Notes under the pieces: generated by a model | Told to the model about the DNA's origin: nothing | What the model saw: only the letters and a program-made list of their open reading frames with translations | The model's database searches: none | Made by a program: the position numbers and the translations under genes | Assembly: GCA_963726615.1 (NCBI GenBank) | Contig: CAVSCX010000021.1 | Coordinates: forward strand, 186,001-250,000 | DNA: 64,000 nucleotides | DNA from: CAWDZK01 sp963726615 | Lineage (GTDB): Bacteria; Actinomycetota; Actinomycetes; JACCUZ01 | Direction: 5' to 3' | Shown here: positions 42,526 through 49,934 of the stretch, in pieces | Position numbering within the stretch: the stretch's first letter is position 1 | Layout: the number at the start of each line of letters is the position of its first letter

Positions 42526-43073
42526 CCCTCCACCTTGATCAGCTGGCCACGCAGCCGCTGCTTGGCCAGCCGTACACGCGACTTGACCGTCCCTTCCGGA
42601 ATGCCGAGTAGCAAGGCCGCCTCCCTGGCGGTCAACCCGTCGATGACGGTCAGCTGGAGTGCTTGCCGCATCTCGGGCGAGAGCGTGCGCAGCGCGTCAC
42701 CGACCGAACCGCTCTCGACAGCGAGCAGCAACTGATCCTCAGCGCTGGCCACGACCGGGGAGATCGCTGCGATCGTCTCGGCGGCAACTGGGGTCGGCGC
42801 CGTCTTGCGCATCTCGCTGATCAGCCGGCGGATCGCAATCCCCCACAACCAAGCGCCCACGTCGCCGCGGCCCCGGTAGCCGCCGGGCTTCTTCCACACC
42901 GCGACGAACGTGTCCTGCAACGCCCCAGACACCAGCTCGTCGGACGAACAGCGACTCCGCAGCCGAAGCGTCAGCCAGGCCGAGTGCCGGTCGAACAACT
43001 CACGGAGCGCCGCCTCGTCACGATCCGCCACGCGCACCAGCAGTACGGCGTCGGAGTCGGCGGTTTGCTCCAT
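42519..43073 (-). CDS. ECF RNA polymerase sigma factor
   Basis: 184 aa. Region 2 (about 20-85) has FDRHSAWLTLRLRSR and the DTFVAVWKKPGGYRGRGDVG segment; region 4 (about 125-175) has LSPEMRQALQLTVIDGLTAR followed by ALLLGIPEGTVKSRVRLAKQ, a clear helix-turn-helix. First gene of a five-gene operon (sigma, anti-sigma, ABC ATPase, permease, membrane protein). ATG 43073 preferred; GTG 43079 is possible. ECF operons are often self-activated, but I could not identify a matching -35/-10 pair with confidence. Confidence 0.9.
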   Translation of the reverse strand: MEQTADSDAVLLVRVADRDEAALRELFDRHSAWLTLRLRSRCSSDELVSGALQDTFVAVWKKPGGYRGRGDVGAWLWGIAIRRLISEMRKTAPTPVAAETIAAISPVVASAEDQLLLAVESGSVGDALRTLSPEMRQALQLTVIDGLTAREAALLLGIPEGTVKSRVRLAKQRLRGQLIKVEGW

Positions 43074-43229
43074 GCCCACAATGTCTCGCGCTGAGGGCCG
43101 CGCGGATCACATGTTGGGCGCTCAATTTCGTTGACATTCCGTCGCGGTGTCGGCGACACGGGTGATCCAGGTCAACGACCCGGTACGACAGAGGAGATGT
43201 TCGAGCCATCCCATTCCAAGGTGCATCGC

Positions 43230-43655
43230 ATGAAGCGCACGGCCCTCGGCATCTCAACCGGCCTGGCGAACGGCACTCACCCTCACATCGATGCCGCCGG
43301 CCGCAGCCGACCCCAGGCCGATCAACGACAGCTGGCAGACCTCGGTCTGCGACAACGGTGAGACCTATGCTTCCCGATCGTCCACCACGCCGTCGACCCG
43401 TCGGCCACGGTCGACCACGCGCCGCTGCACGTGCCGGACAGCAACGTCGTCCTGCAGCCGCTGTCCTTCAGCGGCATCGTGTCCTTCGAGGTCGACGGGG
43501 TCGTTGTCGAGTCCTTTCCCGTCGAGCTGACCAACCAACGCACCCCCAACGCGAGGAACACCATCACCTGTCACTCGACATACGCCGTCACCGCGCAGAA
43601 CGGGACAATCGTCCACGTCGCGGGGACCGACGTGTTCGCGCTTGCCGGACGATGA
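43230..43655 (+). pseudogene. Secreted hypothetical protein with two compensating frameshifts
   Basis: The start MKRTALGISTGLA is in one frame. The rest of the signal peptide and the mature start (TALTLTSMPPAAADPRPIND, then SWQTSVCDNGETYASR) are in the next frame. The C-terminal part (IVHHAVDPSATVDHAPLHVP to HVAGTDVFALAGR) returns to the original frame. An extra A near 43265 and a missing base near 43378 explain this. Restored, it is a protein of about 140 aa with a signal peptide and a single disulfide pair, family unknown. Divergent from the ECF sigma operon. Confidence 0.7.
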
Positions 43656-44095
43656 GGTGATCAAGAGCCACAGAACCGAACCGAGCCCTACAGAGGTCCC
43701 GAATTCGCACTGGGTTCTGGCATGCGGGCCCATTTGAGGAACCTCTCCAGCGAGAACCTGCTAGTCAGCTGCAAGGCAGCGTGACGCGGCAACCCGCGAT
43801 CCCCGCATGCCCCGATCGGACGAGTTTCCGCGAAAGGGATGTCCTGCGCCGCGAGAAGACATTGACGTGGCCAACGAGCCCCTCCTTGGCTTCTGGAAGT
43901 CGCGCGGACGACCAGTAATCCGTGGAGAACACTCTCGCGCTCCATCGGACGCGCCAACTCGCTCTGGGGTCGCTGGGGCCGCACTGGGGCAGCAGGCGAA
44001 CGAGAACGGCGGCTGACGCTGGAAGTCGCCGAAAGGCGTCACCGCAGGTCGGCCGCCGTTCTCGGCGACTACTGACAGAGGCTGAAACCCCTGAA
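43656..44095. other. 440-bp non-coding region downstream of glnA1
   Basis: Visibly lower in GC than the core genes on either side. Short frames lack ribosome sites and family motifs. The only structure is the 12-bp inverted repeat at 44001-44064. It may be the right edge of the 37.7-44 kb island. Confidence 0.4.
44001..44064 (-). terminator. Nested hairpin downstream of glnA1
   Basis: Outer arms CGAGAACGGCGG (44001-44012) and CCGCCGTTCTCG (44053-44064) are perfect over 12 bp. Between them is a small CGCC-GAAA-GGCG hairpin (44027-44038). It lies 31 bases past the glnA1 stop, so a terminator is the simplest reading, though the large loop is unusual. Confidence 0.45.
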
Positions 44096-45520
44096 TCAGA
44101 TGTCGAAGTAGAGCTCGAACTCGTGGGGGTGCGGGCGGAGCCGGATCGGGTCGACCTCGTTGGCGCGCTTCCAGTCGATCCAGGTCTCGATCAGGTCCTC
44201 CGTGAAGACCCCGCCCTCCTGCAGGTAGGCGTTGTCCTCCTCGAGCGCGATCAGCACCTCCGGCAGCGAGGCCGGCACCTGGGAGATCTCGGCGTGCTCG
44301 TCCGGCGGCAGCTCGTAGAGGTCCTTGTCGACAGGCTGCTCCGGCTCGATCTTGTTGCGGATGCCGTCGAGCCCTGCCATCAGCATCGCCGAGAACGCGA
44401 GGTACGGGTTTGACGACGGGTCCGGCACCCGGAACTCGATCCGCTTTGCCTTCGGGTTGGCCCCGGTGATCGGGATCCGGATGCAGGCCGAGCGGTTGCG
44501 CTGCGAGTAGACCAGGTTGACCGGCGCCTCGAAGCCCGGCACCAGGCGGTGGTAGCTGTTGACGGTCGGGTTGGTGAACGCCAGCAGCGACGGCGCGTGC
44601 CGCAGCAGGCCACCGATGTAGTGCCGCGCCATGTCTGACAGGCCGGCGTAGCCGAGCTCGTCGTAGAAGAGCGGTGCGCCGTCCTTCCAGAGCGACTGGT
44701 GGCAGTGCATGCCCGAGCCGTTGTCACCGAAGAGCGGCTTCGGCATGAAGGTGGCCGTCTTGCCGGCAGCCCACGCGACGTTCTTGATGATGTACTTGAA
44801 CAGCATCAGCTTGTCGCCGGCGTGGAGCAGCGTGTCGAACTTGTAGTTGATCTCGGCCTGTCCGGCGGTGCCGACCTCGTGGTGTGCGCGCTCCACGCCG
44901 AGACCAGCCTTGTTCAGCTCCAGGGACATCTGGTCGCGCAGGTCGGCGTAGTGGTCCAGCGGCGGAACCGGGAAGTAGCCACCCTTGTAGCGCGTCTTGT
45001 AGCCGCGGTTGCCGCCTTCCTCGGCGCGACCGGTGTTCCACGCGCCCTCGATCGAGTCGATGTAGTAGTAGCCGGCGTTCGCCTTGGTCTCGAACCGCAC
45101 GTCGTCGAAGACGTAGAACTCGGCCTCTGGGCCGAAGAACACCGTGTCGGCGATGCCGGAGGTCTTGAGGTACGCCTCGGCCTTGGTCGCGATGTTGCGC
45201 GGGTCGCGGCTGTACGGCTCGTCGGTGAAGGGGTCCACGATGGAGAAGTTCAGCGCGAGCGTCTTCTCCTTCCGGAACGTGTCGACGTAGGCCGTCGCCG
45301 GGTCGGGGATCAGCTTCATGTCCGACTCGTGGATGGCCTGGAACCCCCGGATGGACGACCCGTCGAACATCTGCCCGTTGACGAAGAAGTCCTCGTCGAC
45401 GGACTCGGCCGGCACGTTGAAGTGCTGCATGATGCCGGGCAGGTCGCAGAAGCGGACGTCGACGAACTTCACGTCCTCCTTCTTGATGAAGCGCAGGACC
45501 TCGTCCGCGTTCTGGAACAT
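44096..45520 (-). CDS. glnA: Glutamine synthetase type I (GSI-beta), GlnE-regulated
   Basis: Main ammonia-assimilating enzyme: glutamate + NH3 + ATP to glutamine. 474 aa. Motifs: FDGSSIRGFQAIHESDM, GPEAEFYVFDDV, GSGMHCHQSLWKDG, NSYHRLVPGFEAPVNLVYS, NRSACIRIP. The adenylylation tyrosine is present in DKDLYELPPDEH, the target of the GlnE encoded at 30.4 kb. GAGGAGG four bases before the ATG is a very strong ribosome site. A complete GlnR box lies 60-97 bases upstream, so expression should respond to nitrogen. Divergent from the RDD gene. Confidence 0.97.
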   Translation of the reverse strand: MFQNADEVLRFIKKEDVKFVDVRFCDLPGIMQHFNVPAESVDEDFFVNGQMFDGSSIRGFQAIHESDMKLIPDPATAYVDTFRKEKTLALNFSIVDPFTDEPYSRDPRNIATKAEAYLKTSGIADTVFFGPEAEFYVFDDVRFETKANAGYYYIDSIEGAWNTGRAEEGGNRGYKTRYKGGYFPVPPLDHYADLRDQMSLELNKAGLGVERAHHEVGTAGQAEINYKFDTLLHAGDKLMLFKYIIKNVAWAAGKTATFMPKPLFGDNGSGMHCHQSLWKDGAPLFYDELGYAGLSDMARHYIGGLLRHAPSLLAFTNPTVNSYHRLVPGFEAPVNLVYSQRNRSACIRIPITGANPKAKRIEFRVPDPSSNPYLAFSAMLMAGLDGIRNKIEPEQPVDKDLYELPPDEHAEISQVPASLPEVLIALEEDNAYLQEGGVFTEDLIETWIDWKRANEVDPIRLRPHPHEFELYFDI

Positions 45521-45563
45521 CCATCCTCCTCGGAGCTGGCGGCGATCTGCCGTCTGGACGGTG

Positions 45564-45569
45564 ACGCTA
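45564..45569 (-). promoter_or_regulatory. -10 element of glnA1
   Basis: TAGCGT on the minus strand, placing the start of transcription near 45557 and giving a leader of about 37 nt. The GlnR box begins 11 bases upstream of it, at the -35 region. Confidence 0.5.
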
Positions 45570-45579
45570 GGGGGACCGG

Positions 45580-45617
45580 ATTTCCCGGCAGTGACCCTCG
45601 TGTTTCGGTGGTGTTAC
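45580..45617 (-). promoter_or_regulatory. Complete GlnR box upstream of glnA1
   Basis: Read on the minus strand: GTAAC-n6-GAAAC-n6-GTCAC-n6-GAAAT, i.e. both a- and b-sites of the GlnR consensus gTnAc-n6-GaAAc in perfect 11-bp phasing. GlnR is the OmpR-type nitrogen regulator of actinobacteria, and glnA is its classical target. Confidence 0.85.
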
Positions 45618-45679
45618 GAGTCCGGGGTGACCGATGGGCCACCGGTCGGAGCGGCCGCCTCCCGTCGTACCGTAGGCGG

Positions 45680-46159
45680 GTGGTCGAGGGGAAGGGCTTC
45701 GAGCGTGCTGACGTCGCCGGCTGGCTCCAGGGGCCGGGCGGTCGGGCCCGCGAACCCGGGTCGTACGCCGGGCAGCGGCTCGGCCTGCCCGAGAACGGCC
45801 GTGGGTCGGTGGCCGGCTTCGGTCGCCGTCTGGTCGCGTACCTGATCGACTCGCTGGCGTGCGCGCTGATCGCCGCCGGCTTGTTCAGGGACCAGCTGTT
45901 GACCCTGCCGGTCTTCGCGCTCGAGGTCGCCGCCCTGACCTGGTTGGCGTCCGGATCGGCCGGCCAGCTGGTCTACGGCCTGAGGGTGGTGCGGCTGGAC
46001 GGCGAGCCGGTGGGGCTGCCGCGCGCGCTGCTCCGGACCGTGCTGCTCTGCCTGCTCGTGCCGGCGGTCGTCTGGGACCGGGACGGGCGCGGCCTGCACG
46101 ACAGGGCCGTGGGCACCGTGGTGGTCCGATTCCGCGCCGCCACCGGCTCCGCGGGCTAG
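45680..46159 (+). CDS. RDD family membrane protein
   Basis: 159 aa. A hydrophilic N-terminus of about 40 residues, then the RDD domain: SVAGFGRRLVAYLIDSLACALI (the RxxAxxiD signature), two to three hydrophobic helices, and GRGLHDRAVGTVVV. RDD proteins are small transporters or accessory membrane proteins; the gene is commonly next to glnA in actinobacteria. GTG start with TACCGT (45668-45673) six bases upstream, a leaderless arrangement. Its end overlaps the TetR stop by four bases, convergent. Confidence 0.85.
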   Translation: MVEGKGFERADVAGWLQGPGGRAREPGSYAGQRLGLPENGRGSVAGFGRRLVAYLIDSLACALIAAGLFRDQLLTLPVFALEVAALTWLASGSAGQLVYGLRVVRLDGEPVGLPRALLRTVLLCLLVPAVVWDRDGRGLHDRAVGTVVVRFRAATGSAG

Positions 46160-46755
46160 GCAGCGAGCAGGCGTACCAGCGCCGCCAGGTCGTCGGCCAG
46201 CGCCTCCAGCCGCCTGTTCTCGTCCTGCAGCCAGAACTGGACCTGTTCGGCGGCGAGGCCGCCGAGCAGGACCTCCGCCCGCACCCGCGGGGCCGTCGCG
46301 CCGGCCGCGGCGAGCAGCATCTCGACGTGCTGACGCCAGAACCGGTAGGAGCCCTTGCGCAGCCGGCCGCCCGGCGTCGACGTCTCCGACAGCAGCACCA
46401 GGTCCAGGTGGCGCGCCTGGAAGGCCAGGTACGCGCGTGCGAACGCCGCCAGTCGCTCTCCCGGCGCCGCGCCGGGACCCAGCGGCGGGGGACCGGAGAG
46501 GATCCGTTCCTGCAGCTCGGCTCCCCGCAGGTCGAGCAGGGTCCCGGCCAGGCCGCCCTTGTCGGTGAACCGGCGGTACAGGGTGCCTTTCCCGACGCCG
46601 GCGGCCGCGGCGATGTCGTCCATGGTGACCCCGGCGACGCCACGCTCGGCGAACAGCCGGTCCGCCGCCTCCAGGACCCGGCGCCGGTTGCGGGCGGCGT
46701 CGGCTCGCTCCCGGGGAGGGGGAGGCCCCACCCGCAACAGGTCCCGATCGCTCAC
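46156..46755 (-). CDS. TetR family transcriptional repressor
   Basis: 199 aa. The N-terminal helix-turn-helix (about residues 20-65) is canonical: RVLEAADRLFAERGVAGVTM, then AAAAGVGKGTLYRRFTDKGG. The C-terminal ligand domain is helical, and the ligand is unknown. GTG start with GGGGAG six bases upstream. It is divergent from an NAD-dependent epimerase gene, and the region between contains two CGGACT palindromes, so it most likely represses that gene and itself. Confidence 0.92.
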   Translation of the reverse strand: MSDRDLLRVGPPPPRERADAARNRRRVLEAADRLFAERGVAGVTMDDIAAAAGVGKGTLYRRFTDKGGLAGTLLDLRGAELQERILSGPPPLGPGAAPGERLAAFARAYLAFQARHLDLVLLSETSTPGGRLRKGSYRFWRQHVEMLLAAAGATAPRVRAEVLLGGLAAEQVQFWLQDENRRLEALADDLAALVRLLAA

Positions 46756-46772
46756 CGCCGGCTCCCCGGGGC

Positions 46773-46828
46773 TTGACCAAGCGGACTGCGGTCCGTTAAT
46801 GTCGAGGACATAACCGGACTGTAGTCCG
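46773..46828 (+). promoter_or_regulatory. Epimerase promoter with two TetR-type operators
   Basis: TTGACC (46773-46778) and TTAATG (46796-46801) are spaced 17 bp, a good -35/-10 pair. Operator 1, CGGACTGCGGTCCG (46782-46795), fills the spacer. Operator 2, CGGACTGTAGTCCG (46815-46828), lies about 21 bases before the ATG. The operators are 33 bp apart, centre to centre. Repressor binding would block RNA polymerase directly. Confidence 0.75.
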
Positions 46829-46848
46829 AATCACCCGTCGGAGGAAGC

Positions 46849-47739
46849 ATGCCCGCCACCCTGCCCCCGCTCCAGCGACCGCTGACCGTGCTCGTCCTCG
46901 GTGCCTCCGGCTACCTCGGCCGGGTCGCCGTCGAGCACCTCACCGCCCGCGGCCACCGGGTGCTGGCCGGCCGGCGGCCGGCCGTCGACCTCGCGGTGCC
47001 GGAGTCGCTCGCGGCGGCGGTGACCGACGAGGTCGACGCGGTGGTCAACCTTGCCACCCCGACCGGAAGCCTGGACGTCGACAGCGCCGCCACCGCCGCG
47101 CTGCTCTCCCGGCTGCGCGGGACGGGGCGGGCCCTCATCTACACCAGCGGCGTGTGGGTGCTCGGTCGCAGCGGCCGCCGGGTGCTTGACGAGACCACTC
47201 GCACCGACCCGATCGACCTGGTCCGCTACCGCCCGCTCGTGGAGCGTCAGGTGCTGGACGCCGCGGCGGACGGGGTGCGCGCGGTCGTCCTGCGCCCCGG
47301 CGTCGTCTACGGGCGTGCCGGCGGCATCCCCGGAATGCTGGTGGCGTGTGCGGCCGAGCACGGCGTCGGGCTGCACGTCGGCGCGTCACCGGTGCGGTGG
47401 CCGATGGTGCACGTCGACGACCTCGCCGAGCTCTACGTCCGCGCGCTGGAGCAGGCGCCCGCAGGTGCCGTGCTGCACGGCGTCGCCGGACCGGCGGTGG
47501 ACACCCGTGACCTCGCCGCCGGGGCGGCCGCGGCCGCCGGCGTCGCAGGGGTCCGGGCGTGGCCGCTGACCGAGGCGCAACAGGCGCTGGGGGCGGACTT
47601 CGCGGATGCGCTTGCGCTCGACCAGGTGGTCTCGGCCGAGCTCACCTCGGCACTGCTGGGCTGGTCACCGCAGTCGACGGGTCCGGTAGCCGACCTGGCC
47701 ACCGGCTCCTACCTGGTCGCCGCTGCCGACGCGGCCTGA
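46849..47739 (+). CDS. NAD(P)-dependent epimerase/dehydratase (SDR-extended)
   Basis: 296 aa. Rossmann nucleotide-binding motif VLVLGASGYLGRVAVEHL (about residues 14-31) and substrate-side motifs IYTSGVWVLG and RPGVVYGRAGGIPGML. The catalytic YxxxK is not standard: the corresponding site reads YRPLVERQ, with Glu for Lys, so activity may be altered. Substrate unknown. GGAGGA lies six bases upstream of the ATG. Under control of the divergent TetR repressor. Confidence 0.85.
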   Translation: MPATLPPLQRPLTVLVLGASGYLGRVAVEHLTARGHRVLAGRRPAVDLAVPESLAAAVTDEVDAVVNLATPTGSLDVDSAATAALLSRLRGTGRALIYTSGVWVLGRSGRRVLDETTRTDPIDLVRYRPLVERQVLDAAADGVRAVVLRPGVVYGRAGGIPGMLVACAAEHGVGLHVGASPVRWPMVHVDDLAELYVRALEQAPAGAVLHGVAGPAVDTRDLAAGAAAAAGVAGVRAWPLTEAQQALGADFADALALDQVVSAELTSALLGWSPQSTGPVADLATGSYLVAAADAA

Positions 47740-47769
47740 ACCCGGCCGCGCTGACACGTCGCGGCGTGA

Positions 47770-48489
47770 TCAGCCGCGAGGGCCGCGCGGCATCCGGAGG
47801 TTCTTGGGCATCGGGCCCTTCGGGATCGGCAGGCTCATCGTGCCGAGTGCCTTCAGCCGCCGGTTGACCTCGGTGACCTGCGTGGTGGTGAGGTTGCGCG
47901 GCAGCTTCATCAGGTGCTTGTTCAGCTTGCGCAAGGGCACCTGGTCGTCGAAGTTGCCCGCCTGCACGTCGTAGACCGGGACGTCCGGGACGTAGCGCGC
48001 GACCTTCTTCTTCTCGGTGACAAGCAGCGCCTGCACCCGGCTGGGGGCGCCCTCGCCGATGAGCACGACGCCGGGCCGGCCGACGGCGCGGTGCACGATG
48101 TCCTGGTTGCGGGTGACCGCGACGGCCGGCGTCACGACCCAGCCCTTGCGCAGCATGTTCAGCGCCGCGGCCGCCGCCCCGGGCTGGCCGTCGACCTGGG
48201 AGAACGCGGCCTTCTCGGCCCGGCGGCCGAAGACGATGGTCGCCACCAGGAAGCCCGCGAGGAAGCCCATGATCCCCAGGTAGACCGGGTGGCCCACCAG
48301 GAAGCCGATCGCGAGGACGATCGCGAAGACGAGCAGGCCGGCCGCGGCGGTCACCCAGCCGACGAGAGGGTCGACACGGCGGGTCATCGTGTAGGCGGAC
48401 CGGATCTGCCCGAACCGGCCCTTCGAGAACCGGCCCTGCTTGCCCGGTCCTGGGTCGTTGCCCTGAGCAGTGTCGTCCTTGCGCGCCAT
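47770..48489 (-). CDS. DUF4191 family membrane protein
   Basis: 239 aa. Basic N-terminus (GKQGRFSKGRFGQIRSAYTMTRR), then two hydrophobic helices at about residues 43-85, and a long soluble C-terminal domain with VVLIGEGAPSRVQALLVTEKKKVAR and ending LPIPKGPMPKNLRMPRG. This is the DUF4191 family, found beside lipA in most actinobacteria; function unknown. ATG start with TATCCT (48497-48502, reverse strand) seven bases upstream, leaderless. Confidence 0.92.
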   Translation of the reverse strand: MARKDDTAQGNDPGPGKQGRFSKGRFGQIRSAYTMTRRVDPLVGWVTAAAGLLVFAIVLAIGFLVGHPVYLGIMGFLAGFLVATIVFGRRAEKAAFSQVDGQPGAAAAALNMLRKGWVVTPAVAVTRNQDIVHRAVGRPGVVLIGEGAPSRVQALLVTEKKKVARYVPDVPVYDVQAGNFDDQVPLRKLNKHLMKLPRNLTTTQVTEVNRRLKALGTMSLPIPKGPMPKNLRMPRGPRG

Positions 48490-48569
48490 GCGCCGAAGGA
48501 TACGGGCCGTCGGCGGCGCTCCGGCCGCCGCCCGGGACCGGACCGCCCGCAACGGCGCCAGGGGTCGGG

Positions 48570-48821
48570 TCAGCCGGCGCGGTGCTGCCGCGGCGCCGGT
48601 ACCGAGCCGCCGGCCGCCGACGCTGCGGCATCGCCCGCGGCAAGACCTGCCAGCGCCTCGGACCCCTCCAGGTTCACCTGGTGCCGGACCTCGAGGGCGC
48701 GCCGCGCGTTGCGGCGCGACCCCTCTGCGACGCGGTGGGTAGCCGCCTCGACAGCGGTGAAGACGATCTCGGAGAAGGTGGCCATCGGCGGGAGCGTCCG
48801 CTGCACTGCTGCTCGGGTCAT
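48570..48821 (-). CDS. Hypothetical helical protein
   Basis: 83 aa. MATFSEIVFTAVEAATHRVA, RRNARRALEVRHQVNLEGSE and a low-complexity Ala-Gly tail. Helical, no membrane segment, no family recognised. The start could instead be the internal ATG at 48785 (72 aa). Confidence 0.55.
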   Translation of the reverse strand: MTRAAVQRTLPPMATFSEIVFTAVEAATHRVAEGSRRNARRALEVRHQVNLEGSEALAGLAAGDAAASAAGGSVPAPRQHRAG

Positions 48822-48900
48822 GGCACCAGCAGACCCGAGCCTGGTTACCGCCGTATGTCACGGCGGGAACATTCGGCGAAATCTCCGGCTCGCGGAGGGG

Positions 48901-49869
48901 TCAGGCGGGGGCGGCGGCCCTGTCGTGGGCCTGGTCGTCGGCCCGGACATCCCGGGCCTCGACGGCCTGCCGGTAGAGCCGGCCGGCACGGTAGGACGAC
49001 CGGACCAGCGGCCCGGACATGACACCGGCGAAGCCGATCTCGTCGGCCTCCTCGCGCAGCTCGACGAACTCCTCCGGCCTGACCCAGCGCTCCACCGGGT
49101 GGTGCCGAGGCGACGGACGGAGGTACTGCGTGATGGTGATGAGCTCGCAGCCGGTGGCGTGCAGGTCGCGTAGCGCCTGGCTGACCTCGGCCCGCTCCTC
49201 GCCCATGCCCAGGATGAGGTTGGACTTGGTGACCAGGCCGAACTCCCGCGCCTGCCGCAGCACGTCCAGCGACCGCTCGTAGGTGAACGCCGGCCGGATC
49301 CGCTTGAAGATCCGCGGCACCGTCTCGACGTTGTGCGCCAGCACCTCCGGCCGGGACTCGAAGACCTCGGTGAGCAGGTCCGGCTTTCCGTTGAAGTCGG
49401 GGATCAGGTTCTCGACGCCGGTCCCGGGGTTGAGCGCGTGGATCTGCTTCACCGTCTCGGCGTACAGCCAGGAGCCGCCGTCGGGCAGGTCGTCGCGGGC
49501 GACGCCGGTGATGGTGGCGTAGCGCAGCCCCATCGCCTGCACCGACTCGGCCACCCGCCGGGGCTCGTCGCGGTCCAGCGGCTGCGGCTTGCCGGTGTCG
49601 ATCTGGCAGAAGTCGCATCGCCGCGTGCACTGGTCGCCGCCGATGAGGAACGTGGCCTCGCGGTCCTCCCAGCACTCGAAGATGTTGGGACAGCCGGCCT
49701 CCTCGCACACCGTGTGCAGGCCCTCGCGCTTCACCAGCGACTTGAGCTCGGTGTACTCCGGCCCCATCGTCGCGCGCGTCTTGATCCAGGACGGCTTCTT
49801 CTCGATCGGGGTCTCCGCGTTGCGGACCTCGAGACGCAGCAGCTTGCGGCCGTCCGGTGCGATGGTCAC
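48901..49869 (-). CDS. lipA: Lipoyl synthase
   Basis: Radical SAM enzyme that inserts two sulfurs into octanoyl-lipoyl domains, giving lipoyl cofactors for the 2-oxoacid dehydrogenases. 322 aa. The auxiliary cluster motif CEEAGCPNIFEC and the radical-SAM motif CTRRCDFCQID are intact; the C-terminal RSSY motif is in GPLVRSSYRAG. I chose GTG 49869 (MTIAPDGRKLLRLEVRNAETP), where homologs begin, with TACCCT seven bases upstream (49877-49882, reverse strand). lipB lies about 1 kb away, separated by one coiled-coil gene on the opposite strand. Confidence 0.96.
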   Translation of the reverse strand: MTIAPDGRKLLRLEVRNAETPIEKKPSWIKTRATMGPEYTELKSLVKREGLHTVCEEAGCPNIFECWEDREATFLIGGDQCTRRCDFCQIDTGKPQPLDRDEPRRVAESVQAMGLRYATITGVARDDLPDGGSWLYAETVKQIHALNPGTGVENLIPDFNGKPDLLTEVFESRPEVLAHNVETVPRIFKRIRPAFTYERSLDVLRQAREFGLVTKSNLILGMGEERAEVSQALRDLHATGCELITITQYLRPSPRHHPVERWVRPEEFVELREEADEIGFAGVMSGPLVRSSYRAGRLYRQAVEARDVRADDQAHDRAAAPA

Positions 49870-49934
49870 GCGCTCCAGGGTACGTGGCGGCGTCACCGGC
49901 TGCGAGGCGGCGGGCGACGTGCTGGGATGAGGCC

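Noticed and set aside
43807..44413. Plus-strand open frames overlapping the 3' end of glnA1
   Set aside because: They have no ribosome site or family motif and partly run antisense to glnA1.
45521..45557. Possible riboswitch in the glnA1 leader
   Set aside because: The leader is only about 37 nt and contains just the ribosome site; no aptamer-like pairing found.
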